Below the pieces are notes generated by a model. It ran no database searches. It saw nothing but the letters and a program-made list of their open reading frames with translations, and had not been told where the DNA came from. A stretch of 64,000 nt of DNA from NCBI GenBank assembly GCA_949358305.1, contig OX442318.1:1474501-1538500 (forward strand), given 5' to 3'. Position 1 is the first letter of the stretch, and each line of letters starts with the position of its first letter. Source of the DNA: Strigamia acuminata (Eukaryota; Arthropoda; Chilopoda; Geophilomorpha; Linotaeniidae). This document shows, piece after piece, positions 23,421 through 39,709 of this stretch. The position numbers and the translations under genes were made by a program.

Positions 23421-24165
23421 ATGACAATTAAAGAGAAGCCAAAGTTAGATGGGCAAACATAGAACCCACTATGTCGAATCCTAAAGCAGATAATTTAATT
23501 AGTCACAATAAGCACAAATGGAGAGATATCCGAATAGCTGGCGCAACCATGTGCAAAACGAAGCATATTTTTCAATGCAGTTTTTGTTCGCTAATTGTTG
23601 CACGAAATAATACATAAAACGGTGAGATTGTGAACTTGTAGCCTTAACAAACATACGATCGAGCGTCATTATAACGAATTGCAAGGCACCCGAGAAATCT
23701 GTTCGTTATATGAACATTTTTAACATGGTGTTATATGACCAACCATCCAAGCCATTTTTAACTATTTGCTATAACAACAAGACATTTGTTATATCGCGAT
23801 TCGTTTCGACGGTAAATGATTTGTAAAAATCTTTTCCCTGTGTAGGCGGGCAGGAATATTTTACACGGCGACGAAATGAAGGGCGACGAAATGATACAAA
23901 ATGATACGATAAATTATTTTGAAAAGGTGTAAAAGGTGTAAAAGGTGTAAAATTTGATGAATATTCACATGCAACAAACATTTTTGTTATTGTTTTAATC
24001 GTTTTTCTCGGAAGCCAATTTGTGAGGGTGGCTACCAGATGTATTTATGAAACACACCTTATTAACCTTAAATGCAGGAAACATTAACTTACCCAAAATT
24101 TGTCCTGTTGTTAGATTGCCATCAATGGGAAAAAGTGAACTACCTCTTTGCTTGACTGTATTTAC
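23420..24165 (+). pseudogene. Third DEG/ENaC copy: last-intron remnant and start of last exon
   Basis: 23420-23860 matches the last intron of copies 1 and 2 ('agaacccac(t/c)atgtcgaatcctaaa', 'tctgttcgttat'). 24065-24160 then reproduces the first half of the last exon (NINLPKICPVVRLP, KSELPLCLT) and breaks off, so the CSCPKHC segment and TM2 are lost. It is a truncated tandem duplicate joined to R1. Confidence 0.75.
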
Positions 24166-24519
24166 TTGTACAATTCAGAATTACGTAATTCCTGACTAAA
24201 GATTTAATGTCCTAAAATTTATGATCGAATTGTAAATGTTGATTGCATTAATTCGCTACGTTTCTACTTTTTATCGATTTTTTTCACGAATTGATTCGAT
24301 TTTCTTGTCAAGAAAGCAGAACACTTTGAGCATCCCGTCGCGATATTAAACTCAGAAGTGAAATAAAAAGAAAAAATCTCATTTCATTGGAAAATTTCCT
24401 GTTTTACTCGATGAATTAAGAGTTTCGACCGTATTTGTTTATCCACATGTTTGGTCCACAAATCGGTCATTCATTTACCTTTTTCAATTTATTCCGGCCC
24501 AGCCACGAGTTTGATTCGT

Positions 24520-24792
24520 TCACGTTTCGTCCGCCATGATGGTTTCATCTTGCGGCAGATTCACCTGCAGATATCGATTTATTTCAATTTACCGAATTTT
24601 CCCAAACCCAAAAACGCTTGATCTTACAACGGTAATAACTCCTTGCAGCCATACCAATCTCGATCTGGTGTTTTTATTAGCAATGTTGCCGCCGACTTCG
24701 AACTGCTGCCACAGCAAATCAAGGTTGAACGAGTTATTCGGTGTGGCCAAAGAATTACAGAATCCTTTATGTATTCCATTTGCACGTTTCAC
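24520..24792 (-). CDS. Two 3' exons of an unnamed gene, OB-fold-like
   Basis: Reading leftwards: acceptor gtttttag at 24793, exon 24792-24628 (55 open codons), donor GTAAGA, acceptor tctgcag, exon 24564-24520. Both joins are phase 0. The peptide contains RLVWLQGVITVVN then DETIMADET and TGA. A W-x-Q-G-x-(V/I) strand followed by an acidic strand is seen in small OB-fold proteins such as RMI2, so this is a tentative relative. Alternatively the TGA is skipped by a donor GTGAAC at about 24525, giving a DETG-like continuation. The first exon must lie to the right; 24890-24960 holds 'gcgcccaagatggcggccc', a promoter-like GC-rich spot. The function is not established. Confidence 0.4.
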
Positions 24793-25378
24793 CTAAAAAC
24801 AAACACGAAAAAATAAAATTGAACCGTATTTGTTTATTAAAGTCGTATTTACTATATTTTAATTAATAAATAATAAACATTTCCGAGAAAATGCGGCGCC
24901 CAAGATGGCGGCCCAAACGACGCTTGTTGCACGGGATGAACACCAATTGATAATAATCGTTTATTGTGTCCCGTGTTATTAGAAACTTACTTTATTTTCT
25001 GCAGACGGATGATCACTGAGCTGATGGAAGATGAGTTGGAAATTTAATCTTGCAATCGATGGTTAATTACGGCCGTGATTACCGTCTCAGATTGATGAGA
25101 CATCTAGTACTCCGATGACTCCGACGCAGAAATACTGTTAAGAGCGCCATCTGATGAGAACAACTAGTAATAAACTCGACACTTTTTCCCTGTACTTGTT
25201 GGTCCTGGTTAAGGCCGAGTGGTTGTTTTATAAAAAAAAAATTTAAAAAGTCTGGCTTGAAAAAAGTTTTACATTTTAGTCGTTTACGACTTCCTACTAT
25301 TGTAATAATAGTAACTCACGCCAAAAATAAAATTTCACCAAATTTTATTGAATAAAAATAAAACTTTACAAAAAAAAA

Positions 25379-28300
25379 TTAAACAGCATCTTCCTCCGCG
25401 TCTTCGTCCACCACCACGACCTTTTTCTCACTTACGATACTCGTGGCGACCAAACACGACAGCGTCTCTTTTTGATTCGCCGGCGGTGAGGGAAAATTCG
25501 CCAATCCTAACGCCGTCAACCGCCCAGTCTTATCCCCGACAAACAGCGCCTGAAAGATCAACCTCGTGACGTCACAAATCCTCAAAAATTATCCAATCCT
25601 CCAGGGGGTACGACACTCAACCAAATCTTTCGAATCACGTTCCAAATCCCCAAATCTCCAAATCCCAAATCTTTACATTTTTGTCGAAAATTGGACAAAA
25701 GTTAAAATATTTTCGACTTTTTTATTAAAATAATCATCTAAAAATTGCCGAATCCCAACTGAATCCCATCCGAATCCCATCTGAATCCTACGAAAGATTC
25801 AAATCTCTGACACGCAGATTCTGATTGTCGTAACCCCTGCAATCCTCACATCTCCAGCCTGATTGAATGACAGCATCCGGAACTCCGTCTCCATCGTCAT
25901 GTCCAGCTTGTAAATGGCCACCGGATCCATCCTAAACAATCAGTTTCGCTTTTAATTGTTCATTTCGAAACCGAAAGTTAAATTCCCTACGTGGAGAAAC
26001 AGAGGTCCCACACTTCCACTTCCATAGCGTGCAGCGCGGCAAATATGGTGGCATGTATGGGTGACCAGCAGACAGTGATAACAATGGACGGGGTGGCGTG
26101 GAAGAGAACAGCGTTGCTGCTGTCGGACGTAGACCACAGCCGAATGGTCCAGTCAGCGCTGCAGCTGAGGAAAAGGTCGTCAACAAACGGCGACCAACAC
26201 ACTTGGTAAACGGGTGCCTGGTTGAGAAATTAAATAATTTGATTGCTCTTTTGTTTTTAGTTAGACTCCCCATCTGCCATTTTTGTGTCAACAATGTTGT
26301 CTGTACAAATGTGATGTAGGCACCATCACCAGACAAGATTGTTTACATTTTAAACTGCCAGATGCAAAGTCCTGTATTAATCCTTTCTAGGTTTTTACAG
26401 TGTGCCCTATGTAGGTGGCAATGAAGTGATCGCTGTTTGTGCTGGAACATTGTTGGATGCAGCCTTCGCCGGTACCAACTAAGTATCTGGAATTGATTTT
26501 AATCTGTTTGGACCTTTCTTAATAAATGCTACGTATAATATGCTGCCGGAGAATCCACTAATTCTTATTGGCTGGCTGCTTTGCCAGTGCCGACACAAAG
26601 GAAATAATCAGATGAACATCTCGGTTAATCACACCTCAATCCGGGTCGTCCTGTACAAATAAGCAGCCTGGGCTAAAAATATCATCCGCCCCTTGCCCCT
26701 TGTCAGATATCATGGAACCAAGAACCAAGGATAACAAGGACATGAATCCGTATGTTATTTCCTATTGTTCTGTGCACTGATTGGATGACAGCAATCACAT
26801 GCTTGCCAACTAAGCATGTTTGTTACCTGTTGCCATCCCAGAATACAGTGCAGCTATGTATTATGTGGTGCCATCAGTAGTAAAACACACTAAACATGTG
26901 GATACGTCTCCATGTTTTCTTTGGTTCATGGTAGAACGGTTCGTTCAAAACCTCCCTGGCACCCTGGGACTGTAGCCTTTTTAACCACTGTTTAAAGTCG
27001 TCCTGGTCTCAGCAACTAACCTGGCCACTCAATTAAGTTATCAGGACTTTATTCTGATGTAATTTGCCTACTGACCAATAAGAATTATTGGTTTGTCAAA
27101 CCAACTACTATACTCCGTTCCAGTATAACGTTGACCTAATTCCAGCCTTATCACTGGTGAAGTGGCGCAAAAAAGTTGTTCAAAACACCAGAATTGTAAT
27201 CGAACTCCAGACATTGTGATCTACTACCAACACAAAAGTGATGCTTTGACACGGAACTACTTTTCCGCTTAGTAGAGCACAGTCGAAAGTTAGGAGTAAT
27301 TCGGCTCGGAAATAGGACAACGTTATACCGGAACGGAGTATACTCACATGTTTTCCCTGATAGGATGAAAGGCTATGCAAAACACGGTTGCATACTTCGC
27401 TACGGAGATGTCAGCTTTCTTTGATTCCTTCTTCTCCGACTGCAATGTGATTTGCTTGACCCTCATCAACGCTTCAAATGACCCAAATTGAAACAGTTTT
27501 AAACGTTTTGCCGGCATCGCTACTTACTGACCGACTCCATTCCTTTACGGAGGAACCATTGGCATACGTGCGCGTCTTCACACGCGGACAGAAGAAACTC
27601 CTTTTTCTCCTCGGCTAATCCCTGCGTCCTCTTGACCCATAACAATTTCCATATGGGGCCAATGTGCAACTCGTTGGCGTCCGAGCTGTCCATGATCCAT
27701 CGGTTGCTTTGTTCTCTGACCAGTCCCAGCATGATGGTGCCGTCGTGCAGTCCTACCGCTAAAAGCGCTGGATTGTTCCTCGAAAAACTGATTGCCGTTA
27801 CTCCCAGTTTGCACTCGAACAACCGCTCCGGAAACTAAATCGCGCAAGATTAGATGCCGCTACATTTCAATTCCACATATAGATACCCTTAGATTTTTCA
27901 GACTCCAACATGCGGCATACCCTTTGCGCATCGACGTAAAATCAGTGTCGCCATAACCAATGCCAATCAGATCCTAAAGTCTCATAAACATTTAAAACTG
28001 TAGACTTTAGTTTGTCAATAACAACGCGGCCTTTTAGGGTCCAAAGTGAACTGCCTAAAGTCCCATAAAAGCAGAGATAGACCTATTACAGGTACCCAAA
28101 AGTAACCGAAATTCTCTTCTAGAGGACAGGCCCCTTTTAGTGAGTGTTCTAGGAACCTATCCATATCAGTCTACCAGCTCAAACGCTACGTTCGCTGTTG
28201 GGTTCTAGGAACCCAACAGCACGCCAGCTTCTCGCAACAACTCCTGCTGGTACACTGATGCAGAAAGGTTCCTGAACAGTTTCTTTTTTAGAAGAAGCAT

Positions 28301-31300
28301 TAGGGAACTGGTGAGAGTTAGGGTATAGTTCTTATTATTTTGCCTTATTTTTGACCTGGGCCCCCATTTGACCTAAATGTGCACTTTTGGCGATTTGCTG
28401 AAACGGAGACGGACAGTGCATATCTTACGGGGTAGTCCGGTACCACATCGATGCAGTTGACAGCGTAACCGGCCAGGATGGGTGTGTAAAGGGAAAACAA
28501 GTTGACCAAGGTGTATGCATCTTTGATATCCCAATGCACAACCGACAAGGTTCTTTTAAGGGTGATGGTTTCCGGAATTTCCGGCATTTCTGGCGGCCGT
28601 TCCTCTACCACTTCCTCCTCGTCGAAAAACAGAGAATCTTCGATTTTCCGCGGCGAGTAAACCGGTTCATCTAGAAAACATCATTAAGGATTCTACCTTC
28701 GACGAAGTCCAGTTCACACTGTGTTCGGGAGTGGATTTCTAAGTTCTTGCAGGAGAAGGGCCCCTTGCAAAAGAGGCTGACAGGCCTTGGGGGTCGGGAT
28801 CAGGGGCCCAGCATGGCTGGTGAGTCGACCAGCTAAGTAGGGGGCCCGCCAAAGATCCTGGCCTGGAAACCTGCTTAAGAATTTAGGGGCTATGGCCACA
28901 TGCAGCAACTAGTAGGAAGTAGGAACTAGAAACAACGTTGTCCTTATTTCCAGCCGTATCACTGGTGTAGGGGCACAAAAAAGTAGTCCAAACCACCAGA
29001 ATTGAAATCGAACTCCAGACATTGTGATGATTACCAACACTTGTTTCATTGTCAAAGGTGATACTTTGACACGGAACTACTTTTCCGCGTAGTAGAGCAC
29101 AATCCACAATTAGGCGTAATACGGCTGGAATTAGGTCAACGTTGTATCGGTTCAGAGTATAGCGTGCATGCTTCTTTCCTGACTGTGAACACAGTGTGAA
29201 CTTAGCGCTAACCCAAAACTGGAAAATGTTTGTAGGCTGCTATTTTTTTTTGGAACAAATTCATATTGATCATTCGTTGCATAATGAAGAGATTCTTCTT
29301 CAACGCTTCCGACTGAAAGTTAACTACTGTCAGCAACGGTCAGTTGGGATGTTGAAAACATTACTTTGGCCGCATTTGGGTCCAGCGGTGCTATCCGCGA
29401 GTCTTCCGCGGCACTTGTTCGTGACACTTGTCCGGCCAACGGCGAAAGGTGCTGCGGCGAGTGCACGGAGTCCCCGGCACCTTCGCTGACGGAATCTTTG
29501 AATATTTCTGAAAATCCAAAGAGAGAAAGAATTTCTGGCTTTAGTAATTGTGGGGCCTAATTTTGTGGGGCCCGACTTGGTGGGGATGGAAGGCCGGGGT
29601 CCCTGTGGTTATGGGACCCATCGTTCTAGTTACCCATGACACTTTCGACCGAATGTTCCTTTATAAGCATGTCTCCGGCGTCACTGAGTTGTGAATTCGT
29701 TTCCTCTGAATTAACAAGAATTTAAACGAATTTGATTTATTGTAGTGAAAACAATAGGAGGCTTCATTTAACCTTCAATTTCCTCTTCCTGCTCGAATTC
29801 CATATATGTGTCGTACATCAACCAATGATTCACTTCCGAACCAACATCCTACCAAAAAAAATTTCGGAAATTTAGGAAAATTCCAGAAATTTCGGAAAAT
29901 TTTTGAAAATTTTGGAAAATTCGGAAAATTTCGGAAAATTTTGGAAAATTTCGGAAAATCTGGAAAATTTCGAAATATTTCTTGAAATTTCGGAAAATTT
30001 CGGAAAATTTCGGAAAATCTGGAAAATTTCGAAAAATTTCTTGAAATTTCGGAAAATTTCGGAAAATTTCGGAAAATCTGGAAAATTTCGAAAAATTTCT
30101 TGAAATTTCGAAAAATTTCGGAAAATTTCGGAAATTTCCAGAAATTTCCGGAAAATTCGTTTTTACTTTCAAATCAAGTGAAATAGTCTGAATCGCTTTG
30201 TTTTTGGGCGGCAAAGTGACAGTTTGCGCCGGCCGATCTGTGAACATATCGCTCATCTCCTTGGCAACACATAACTAAGCCCAAAAATGTTAAGAATTAA
30301 TAACAAACAAATAGGGATTGTCAATCTTTCTACTTTTTTGTACGCGTCGTTCCGCTTGGAGATGAGTTGCGCATCGTCGGTGTCGGCTTGGATGACCAGT
30401 CCTTCCAAGCCGAACAGAAAACTCGTGTCGGTCTCGTTGAGCACCAGCTGGATCAACGTGTTGGACGGCAAGTTGGACGGGATTAACGACTCCTGCGACG
30501 TCGGTTCCTCCTGGATCTCTTGCCGCGTCGAATGAACTGCAAGTAATCACTGAAAATCAAATTGAATCACAAAAATATCGAGTCAAGTCACAAAAATAGT
30601 ACAAAAAGCAAAAAAATAGAAGACATTTATAAAAAATCATGAAGAAACCGAAAAAATTAAAAAAAAATCGAAAAATTCACGAAAAAATCGAAAAAATCAA
30701 GAAAATTCATGAAAAAATCGAAAAAAAACGAAAAAATTCATGAAAAATTGAAAAAATCCAATTTACATAACAAAAATCGAATAAAATCGCAAGAATAAAA
30801 TCACACCACAAGATAATAATAAAAAGTAAGAAATAAATCAGATCATAATCACAAAATATTGAATAAAACCCAAAATTATCGAATTAAATCACAAATTATC
30901 GAATAAAATCACAAATTATCGAATAAAATCACAAATTATCGAAAAAATTCACAAATTATCGAATAAAATCACAAATTATCGAATCAACCCAAAATTATCG
31001 AATAAAATCACAAATTATCGAATAAATTCACAGATTATCGAACAAAATCACAAATTATCGAACAAAATCACAAATTATCGAATAAAATCACAAATTATCG
31101 AATAAATTCACAAATTATCGAACAAATTCACAAATTATTGAATAAATTCACAAATTATCGAATAAAATCACAAAATGTCGAATAAAATCTCCAAAAAATC
31201 AACCAAATTAAAAATATCCAATAAAATCGAAAAAAAAAATCAAATCAAAATTAAAACCCCAATAAAACCACCCAAAAAATCGACTAATTCCTACCAACAG

Positions 31301-31901
31301 GTGGCAAAACTTCATCATCCATTATCGAATCCAACATCGAGATAACCGACGGTCTCTGCACACTCACGAACTTCGAACGACCCGGATGATCCAGCAAAGT
31401 CGACTTCAAAAAAGAAATTTACAAATAAATAAAATCCCCACAATTAATCGACTAAAAATCGATTTTTCACCGGCGCATCCATTGCACCAATCAGCACACT
31501 CGTCGTCTTGACGGGTACATCAACAAAAGACCTTTTCTCCAAAGGTCTCGGAGTGACGTCAACGCCCGCTTCGTCAAACACCGGCGGATGCTAAAGATCA
31601 AAAAAACGAAAAATAAATTCAAAAATCGCATCGAGTTTAGTTCCAAATTCCGCCACCTTAGCGTAGCTGACTTTCGTCCGGTCGAGACGATTCTCCACCA
31701 TTTGCTTCGAACCGGTCTTCAATTTCAACGTACTTTCGGTCCCTGTGCGAGGCGATGACGTCACGTGCATCATACCGCCCGTACTCGGTACGAGGGACCC
31801 AGTGCTGGAATTAATTTTTAAAAATTGAAAAAAAAATTCCAAATAAAATCAATCGATTCGTTTTCGTCGACCCACCGACTTCTGCCGAGAGATCTCGCCA
31901 T
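25379..31901 (-). CDS. DNAI4: Axonemal dynein intermediate chain, DNAI4/WDR78 type
   Basis: Predicted cytoplasmic/axonemal WD-repeat protein that would help assemble inner-arm dynein of motile or sensory cilia. Seventeen exons fit GT/AG sites: 31876-31901, 31657-31804, 31471-31590, 31295-31403, 30334-30536, 30167-30259, 29773-29848, 29634-29705, 29328-29495, 28429-28670, 27887-27973, 27528-27834, 27348-27471, 26399-26486, 25991-26217, 25850-25931, 25379-25549. They sum to 2343 nt, 780 codons plus TAA, near the usual family length of about 850. The N-terminal half is Ser/Thr-rich and acidic. WD repeats follow with DLIGIGYGDTDF, GPIWKLLW, ACEDAHVCQW, CIAFHPIRENIYLVGTGEG, VYQVCWSPF, SCSADWTIRLW and LFVGDKTG. 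The donor of exon 9 is the least certain (29327 closes the frame; GTAATG at 29364 does not). An AATAAA lies just downstream on this strand (25344-25349). DNAI4 fits better than DNAI3 from the repeat spacing, judged by eye. Confidence 0.85.
27111..27340. mobile_element. MITE with TA target duplication, adjacent to a DNAI4 splice donor
   Basis: Terminal inverted repeats TACTCCGTTCCaGTATAACG / CGTTATACCGGAACGGAGTA, flanked by TA at 27109-27110 and 27341-27342. No coding capacity in 230 bp. It is related to 28931-29160. Confidence 0.8.
28931..29160. mobile_element. Second, older copy of the 27111 MITE
   Basis: Shares 'cgaactccagacattgtgat', 'ttgacacggaactacttttc' and 'gtagagcaca' in the same order. 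Its right TIR (gttgtatcggttcagagta) is recognisable and its left TIR is eroded. It lies in the intron between DNAI4 exons 9 and 10. Confidence 0.7.
29855..30160. repeat. 'ttcggaaaat' minisatellite with about 60-bp higher-order period
   Basis: A basic unit of about 10 bp (tttcggaaaa). The variant 'atctggaaaatttcgaaa' recurs at about 29958, 30017 and 30077, giving a 59-60 bp super-unit. It fills most of the intron between DNAI4 exons 6 and 7. The ORFs on both strands here are repeat artefacts. Confidence 0.9.
30560..31200. repeat. 20-bp minisatellite and A-rich flank
   Basis: Unit cacaaattatcgaataaaat (20 bp) is well ordered from about 30880 to 31190. The left part is a looser 'gaaaaaatc' A-rich field. 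It is in the intron between DNAI4 exons 4 and 5. Confidence 0.9.
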
Positions 31902-32149
31902 TTTTCTCGTCTAATTCGCTCAGTTTTCAACGGCGGCCATCCCCATGTGCATTTGTTGTGTGTACATATCGTTGCCATGAAGATCCATCTCGAGCAAGTT
32001 TCTCTCGAGGTTCGCCATTGGTGCGATTCGAACGACGTCATGTTTGGCGCACTCTTTAAACGAGGTGTTTTAGACCAATCGCGTCGCTCGTACTATCGCC
32101 GGAGCCTCGTTTTCGACCGGTCGTTGCTTCGGGTCGGGCAGTAGACAAA
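31902..32149. promoter_or_regulatory. Divergent promoter between DNAI4 and MIER1
   Basis: Only 248 bp separate the DNAI4 start (31901, minus) from the MIER1 start (32150, plus), so both 5' leaders and the core promoters share this space. The sequence is less AT-rich and contains 'tgacgtca'-like (gaacgacgtcatg) and 'gaccaatcg' (CCAAT) motifs. No TATA box is seen. Shared regulation is an inference. Confidence 0.6.
31920..32018 (-). other. 32-codon upstream ORF in the DNAI4 leader
   Basis: An ATG-initiated frame of 32 codons ending TGA, upstream of the DNAI4 start on the same strand, starting MANLERNLLEMDLHG and Met-rich. It could act as a uORF or be chance. The DNAI4 ATG lies 19 bp past its stop. 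Confidence 0.35.
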
Positions 32150-35582
<3,433 letters not shown>

Positions 35583-37120
35583 GTTTCGATGTTTGACTCT
35601 TGAGTTTCGCTTTATGTACAAACTGGATAAATGGATAAATGTGGACGATTTGACGTTTTGGTTTCGATTTCTTTTGGAATTAGTTGGAAAATGAACTCTT
35701 GTGCTTCTCTGTAAATAATGGTTTTTATTATTTTTGTTATTAATCGCAACCGGTCACAATTTTTAATGTATAAAGGTTCGTTTATTCACTTTATTTCCTT
35801 TTTTATTTATTGAGTATTAACCGAGTACTCTGGCGGTAGTTTTTTATAGCTTTATTTTTTGTTTTTTTCGTTTTTTTTTGTTTTTTTGGTTCGAGTTTTC
35901 GTTTTTAATTAAATTCGAGACGTTAATACGATTTTTGACATTAAAATACATAAAAAGTTCGGTGGTTTCTGCGTTATTTCGTGACATTTGCGCGATTTTT
36001 GGAGCGGCGCGGCGCGTGTGACGGGTTTTCGAGGTCGCGCGACTTCCTGATCCGAATGGAAGCGGAGGCATGAAAATGGTAACGCGGGCGGAGGCAAAAC
36101 GGAAAAAATTGTTTTTGAAGAGTAAGTTAAGTGGGTTTAATTTATTTTAATCGGGTTATTAGTTCGGGTAAGCCTTGATTCACGGTTATGGATAGTGTTA
36201 GTGACGGGGAGATCGTTTTTAAATGTTTCTTTTTGTTTTGTTTTTTCGTTTCGGTGAATCGGGTTTTCTTTACGCCGCGGTTCAAAATGGCAATGGAAAC
36301 GATCGCGCTGTCGATGGAAATGATCGCGCTATCGATGGAAATTGTTTCTTGAAATAAATAAATAAATAAAACATGGAAATTAAATTGATTTTTATATTTA
36401 TTCTCAAAAAGTTCGTTTCTCTGTGCAGGTGTCGTGGTGATTATTCATCCAGATGTTGAATTGTGAAACGAAAAACGAAAATTTCCGCATTTATAAAACC
36501 AGATTTTTAAATTTTTTTTAAAAAAAAAAACCAAAATACATTAAATTATATTTTTTTAAATCGTTTCTTGGTTGTTGGAAGAATTTTAACATGAAAATAA
36601 AATTTAAAAAATTGATTTTTTGGAACGTTTTAAATATTCTAGTTAAAAATTTCGTCACCTTGAATGATTGGCGCTGCTGCGACGTCGAATGTCGAATGTT
36701 GGTGCCTGAAAAACCTCGCGAATCCTAGCATAATATCTTTTTGATATCACGACATCATGCCAGTATTCACGAAATTTTTGACCACCAAAAACACGAGGTG
36801 TTGTCAGCTCGATGCTGCATTCAGTTGTGGCCCTTTTCGGACTTTTCTCCGTGCGCCCCTCGCTCCGTCCCGTTACTCGACACGGACAACAAACAAAGTC
36901 CAAAAATTGTCCAATCGTCTTCCATCAAATACTCGCGTTTTTTCTACTTTTTCTTCTTTTTTTTTAAATTTTAAAATTAAATTTTTGGTTTTTTTGGGTT
37001 AAAAATAAAAGAATATTTAAATGATAAAAATGAGGCTACAAGGTTGAGAAAATGCGATTTTTGCATTAATTATGAAAGAAAGGAAAGGAAAATTGCAATT
37101 TGGCATTTTAAATGAATGGA
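35583..37120. other. MIER1 3' UTR and flank
   Basis: T-rich downstream sequence. Repeated AATAAA signals occur at about 36353-36370, a likely cleavage region. No further gene is recognised; ORFs near 36655-36974 overlap on both strands and lack motifs. Confidence 0.5.
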
Positions 37121-37124
37121 AAAG

Positions 37125-37970
37125 GAATAAAAAGTGCATTTTTTGATTTAAAATGAAGAAAAAAGGGATGAAAAGTGCAATTTTTCATTAAAAATGGAGA
37201 AAAAACGAATGAAAAGTGCAATTTTTCATTAAAAATGAAGAAAAAACGAATGAAAAGTGCAATTTTGCATTAAAAATGAAGAATAAAGGAATAAAAAGTG
37301 CAATTTTTCATTAAAAAATGTAGAAAACAGGAATAAAAAGTGCAATTTTTCATTAAAAATGGAGAAAAAACGAATGAAAAGTGCAATTTTGCATTAAAAA
37401 TGAAGAAAAAACGAATGAAAAGTGCAATTTTTCATTAAAAATGAAGAAAAAACGAATGAAAAGTGCAATTTTGCATTAAAAATGAAGAATAAAGGAATAA
37501 AAAGTGCAATTTTTCATTAAAAAATGTAGAAAACAGGAATAAAAAGTGCAATTTTTCATTAAAAAATGTAGAAAACAGGAATAAAAAGTGCAATTTTTCA
37601 TTAAAAAATGAATAAAAACAGCGATTTTGCATTAAAAATGAGGAATAATGAGGAAATAATGCACTTTTTGCGTTAGAAATGAAGACAAAACGTCCCATTT
37701 TGCATAAAATGAAGAAAAACGAAAGAAATACTGCAATTTTACATTGAAAAATGATGAAAAACTTTGATTTTGCATTAAAAATGATAACAAAACTAACGAA
37801 AAATGCGGTTTTGTATAGAAAATAAAGAAAAAACGAGGAAATAATGCAATTTTTGCGTTAAAAAAGACGAGAAAAGGTCCGATTTTGCGTAAAAATGAAT
37901 AAAAACGAACAAAAAACGCGATTTTGCATTGAAAACGAACAAAAACTGAAAGAAAAATCAATTTTTGCGT
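37125..37970. repeat. 41-bp minisatellite
   Basis: Unit of about 41 bp built from 'aaaagtgcaatttt(t/g)cattaa' plus 'aaatgaagaaaaaacgaatg'. It is ordered to about 37640 and then decays. The minus-strand ORFs across it (Phe-rich) are artefacts. Confidence 0.9.
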
Positions 37971-39700
37971 TAAAAAGGAAGAAAAACTAAAGAAAAAATG
38001 AATTTTTCATAAAATTTAAGGAAAAAATTTAATTTTTTATCGGTATTGAAGCTAAATGAATGGAAATTGCGATATTTCTTTAAATAATTCAGGAAAAATA
38101 CGTTTGTTTTATCAAAAAATAAGGAAAAACGTGACACAAAATAGAAGGAAAACATCATCCAACCTACACATAAATAACAACTTTAATCCGTGTAAATATA
38201 TTTACATTTTGATAATTACACATTCGCGTGCACTAACCAGCAATTAAACACTTACACAACACGTGCCCATCCCCGCGCATTAATAGAATTAAAAAAATTA
38301 AAATTAATAAATTAATAATTTTTTATTTTTTAAATTAATTAAATGAAGTAAAATTTTATTTTTTGAACATTTTCCCAGTCCACTTAATTCGTGTAATTAA
38401 ATCCGAAAAATCGAGATAATTCGGATTCAACTTTCAATTTTATCACCAGAGTGGCGTCACTTTTTTCCCCCATCGGACCATCACCTAATAAGCCTAATCT
38501 TAATGGGTTCAAAAATCACTGAAAAAGACAAAAAATAAATAATAATATTTAAAAAAAATCCTCAACCACTTTATTTTTCAATCACAAAACATTTTATTTC
38601 CTCTGAAATCCCACGAAAAGACTAAAAGACATCAAGGAAATCCAACCTGCACCGAACCCACACATGGCGCTTAATAAAAGATGACATCACAACCGCAAGA
38701 ACGAAAAAAAAAGAAAAAAAGAAAACACAAAAAAAAGCTCGAACAAAATCATTTGTGTCCAAACGTTTGTATTTACCTCATGTAATGAGAATAATAGACG
38801 AGGAAAGTCGAATAAAAGTTTATTGATAGCCATTAATCGCTTTATTCCTTTTTACGCCTTTTATAAAAACCCGCAACCGAACTCTTCGCAATGTGTGTCC
38901 AAGTGTCCCAAATCTCCCAAATCAAATCGTATTTCGTCATTTCTTTTATGAATTTCATTGATTTCCATCTATTCTTCCATTCTTTCATCCAAATAACCAC
39001 GAAGAAAATAAATAAATTTTATTATCAATTTTTTTGTCGTTCGCATCACAAAGAATTCGTTTCTTGAGACTTCCTGCATGCGAGTTTAAATTGACTACGG
39101 TAACCTATAGAGGAAGTGAATGTTTTTTTTTTCTTCTTCAAACATAATTATGTCTCGTTCTCGGCCGCATTCTTTCGTTTTATTAAACATAGTGTCGTGT
39201 TTTGACATTCATTCATCATTTTCGAGCCAAATAATACGAGAAAAATAGAAAAATCGATCAAAACCAACCGATCAATCGTGGTTGTTACTACCGGATTACT
39301 ATCGAATTCCGATCGCGGAAATTGAAACAAAAAGCCAAATAAATGTACATATTCATCAAATTTTAATGAAAAAAAAAGATTGTTTATTCAAATATAGGTG
39401 TGAAACGTCACTGAATCATCATGACACGAATTCCCGTGCATTTTTAACCCCGAGCTAGTTTTAAATGAAAAGGAAAAGATTATTAATCATTTTTTACAAC
39501 ACAATTGGTGCATCAATTCTTAGGCCTAAATCGAAACCGGAAAAACGACAAAACAAAATTTAATCTAAAATTTAAAAGAAAATTAAAAAAACTATATTTT
39601 ATACCAAATTATTGATTCTTTTCTTTTCTTTTCGTTTCTAAATGAATATTTACATCGATGAATAATTAAAATTAGAGGAAATTTTGCATTTCTGGTTCGA
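37971..39700. other. Intergenic, no gene recognised
   Basis: AT-rich sequence without a convincing ORF, splice context or known element. Confidence 0.5.
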
Positions 39701-39709
39701 ATAATCGCC

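Noticed and set aside
24536-24796. 86-codon plus-strand ORF
   Set aside because: Overlaps the better-supported minus-strand exons with consensus splice sites.
25932-26336. 134-codon minus-strand ORF
   Set aside because: Wrong frame across DNAI4 exon 15; the WD-repeat frame is the real one.
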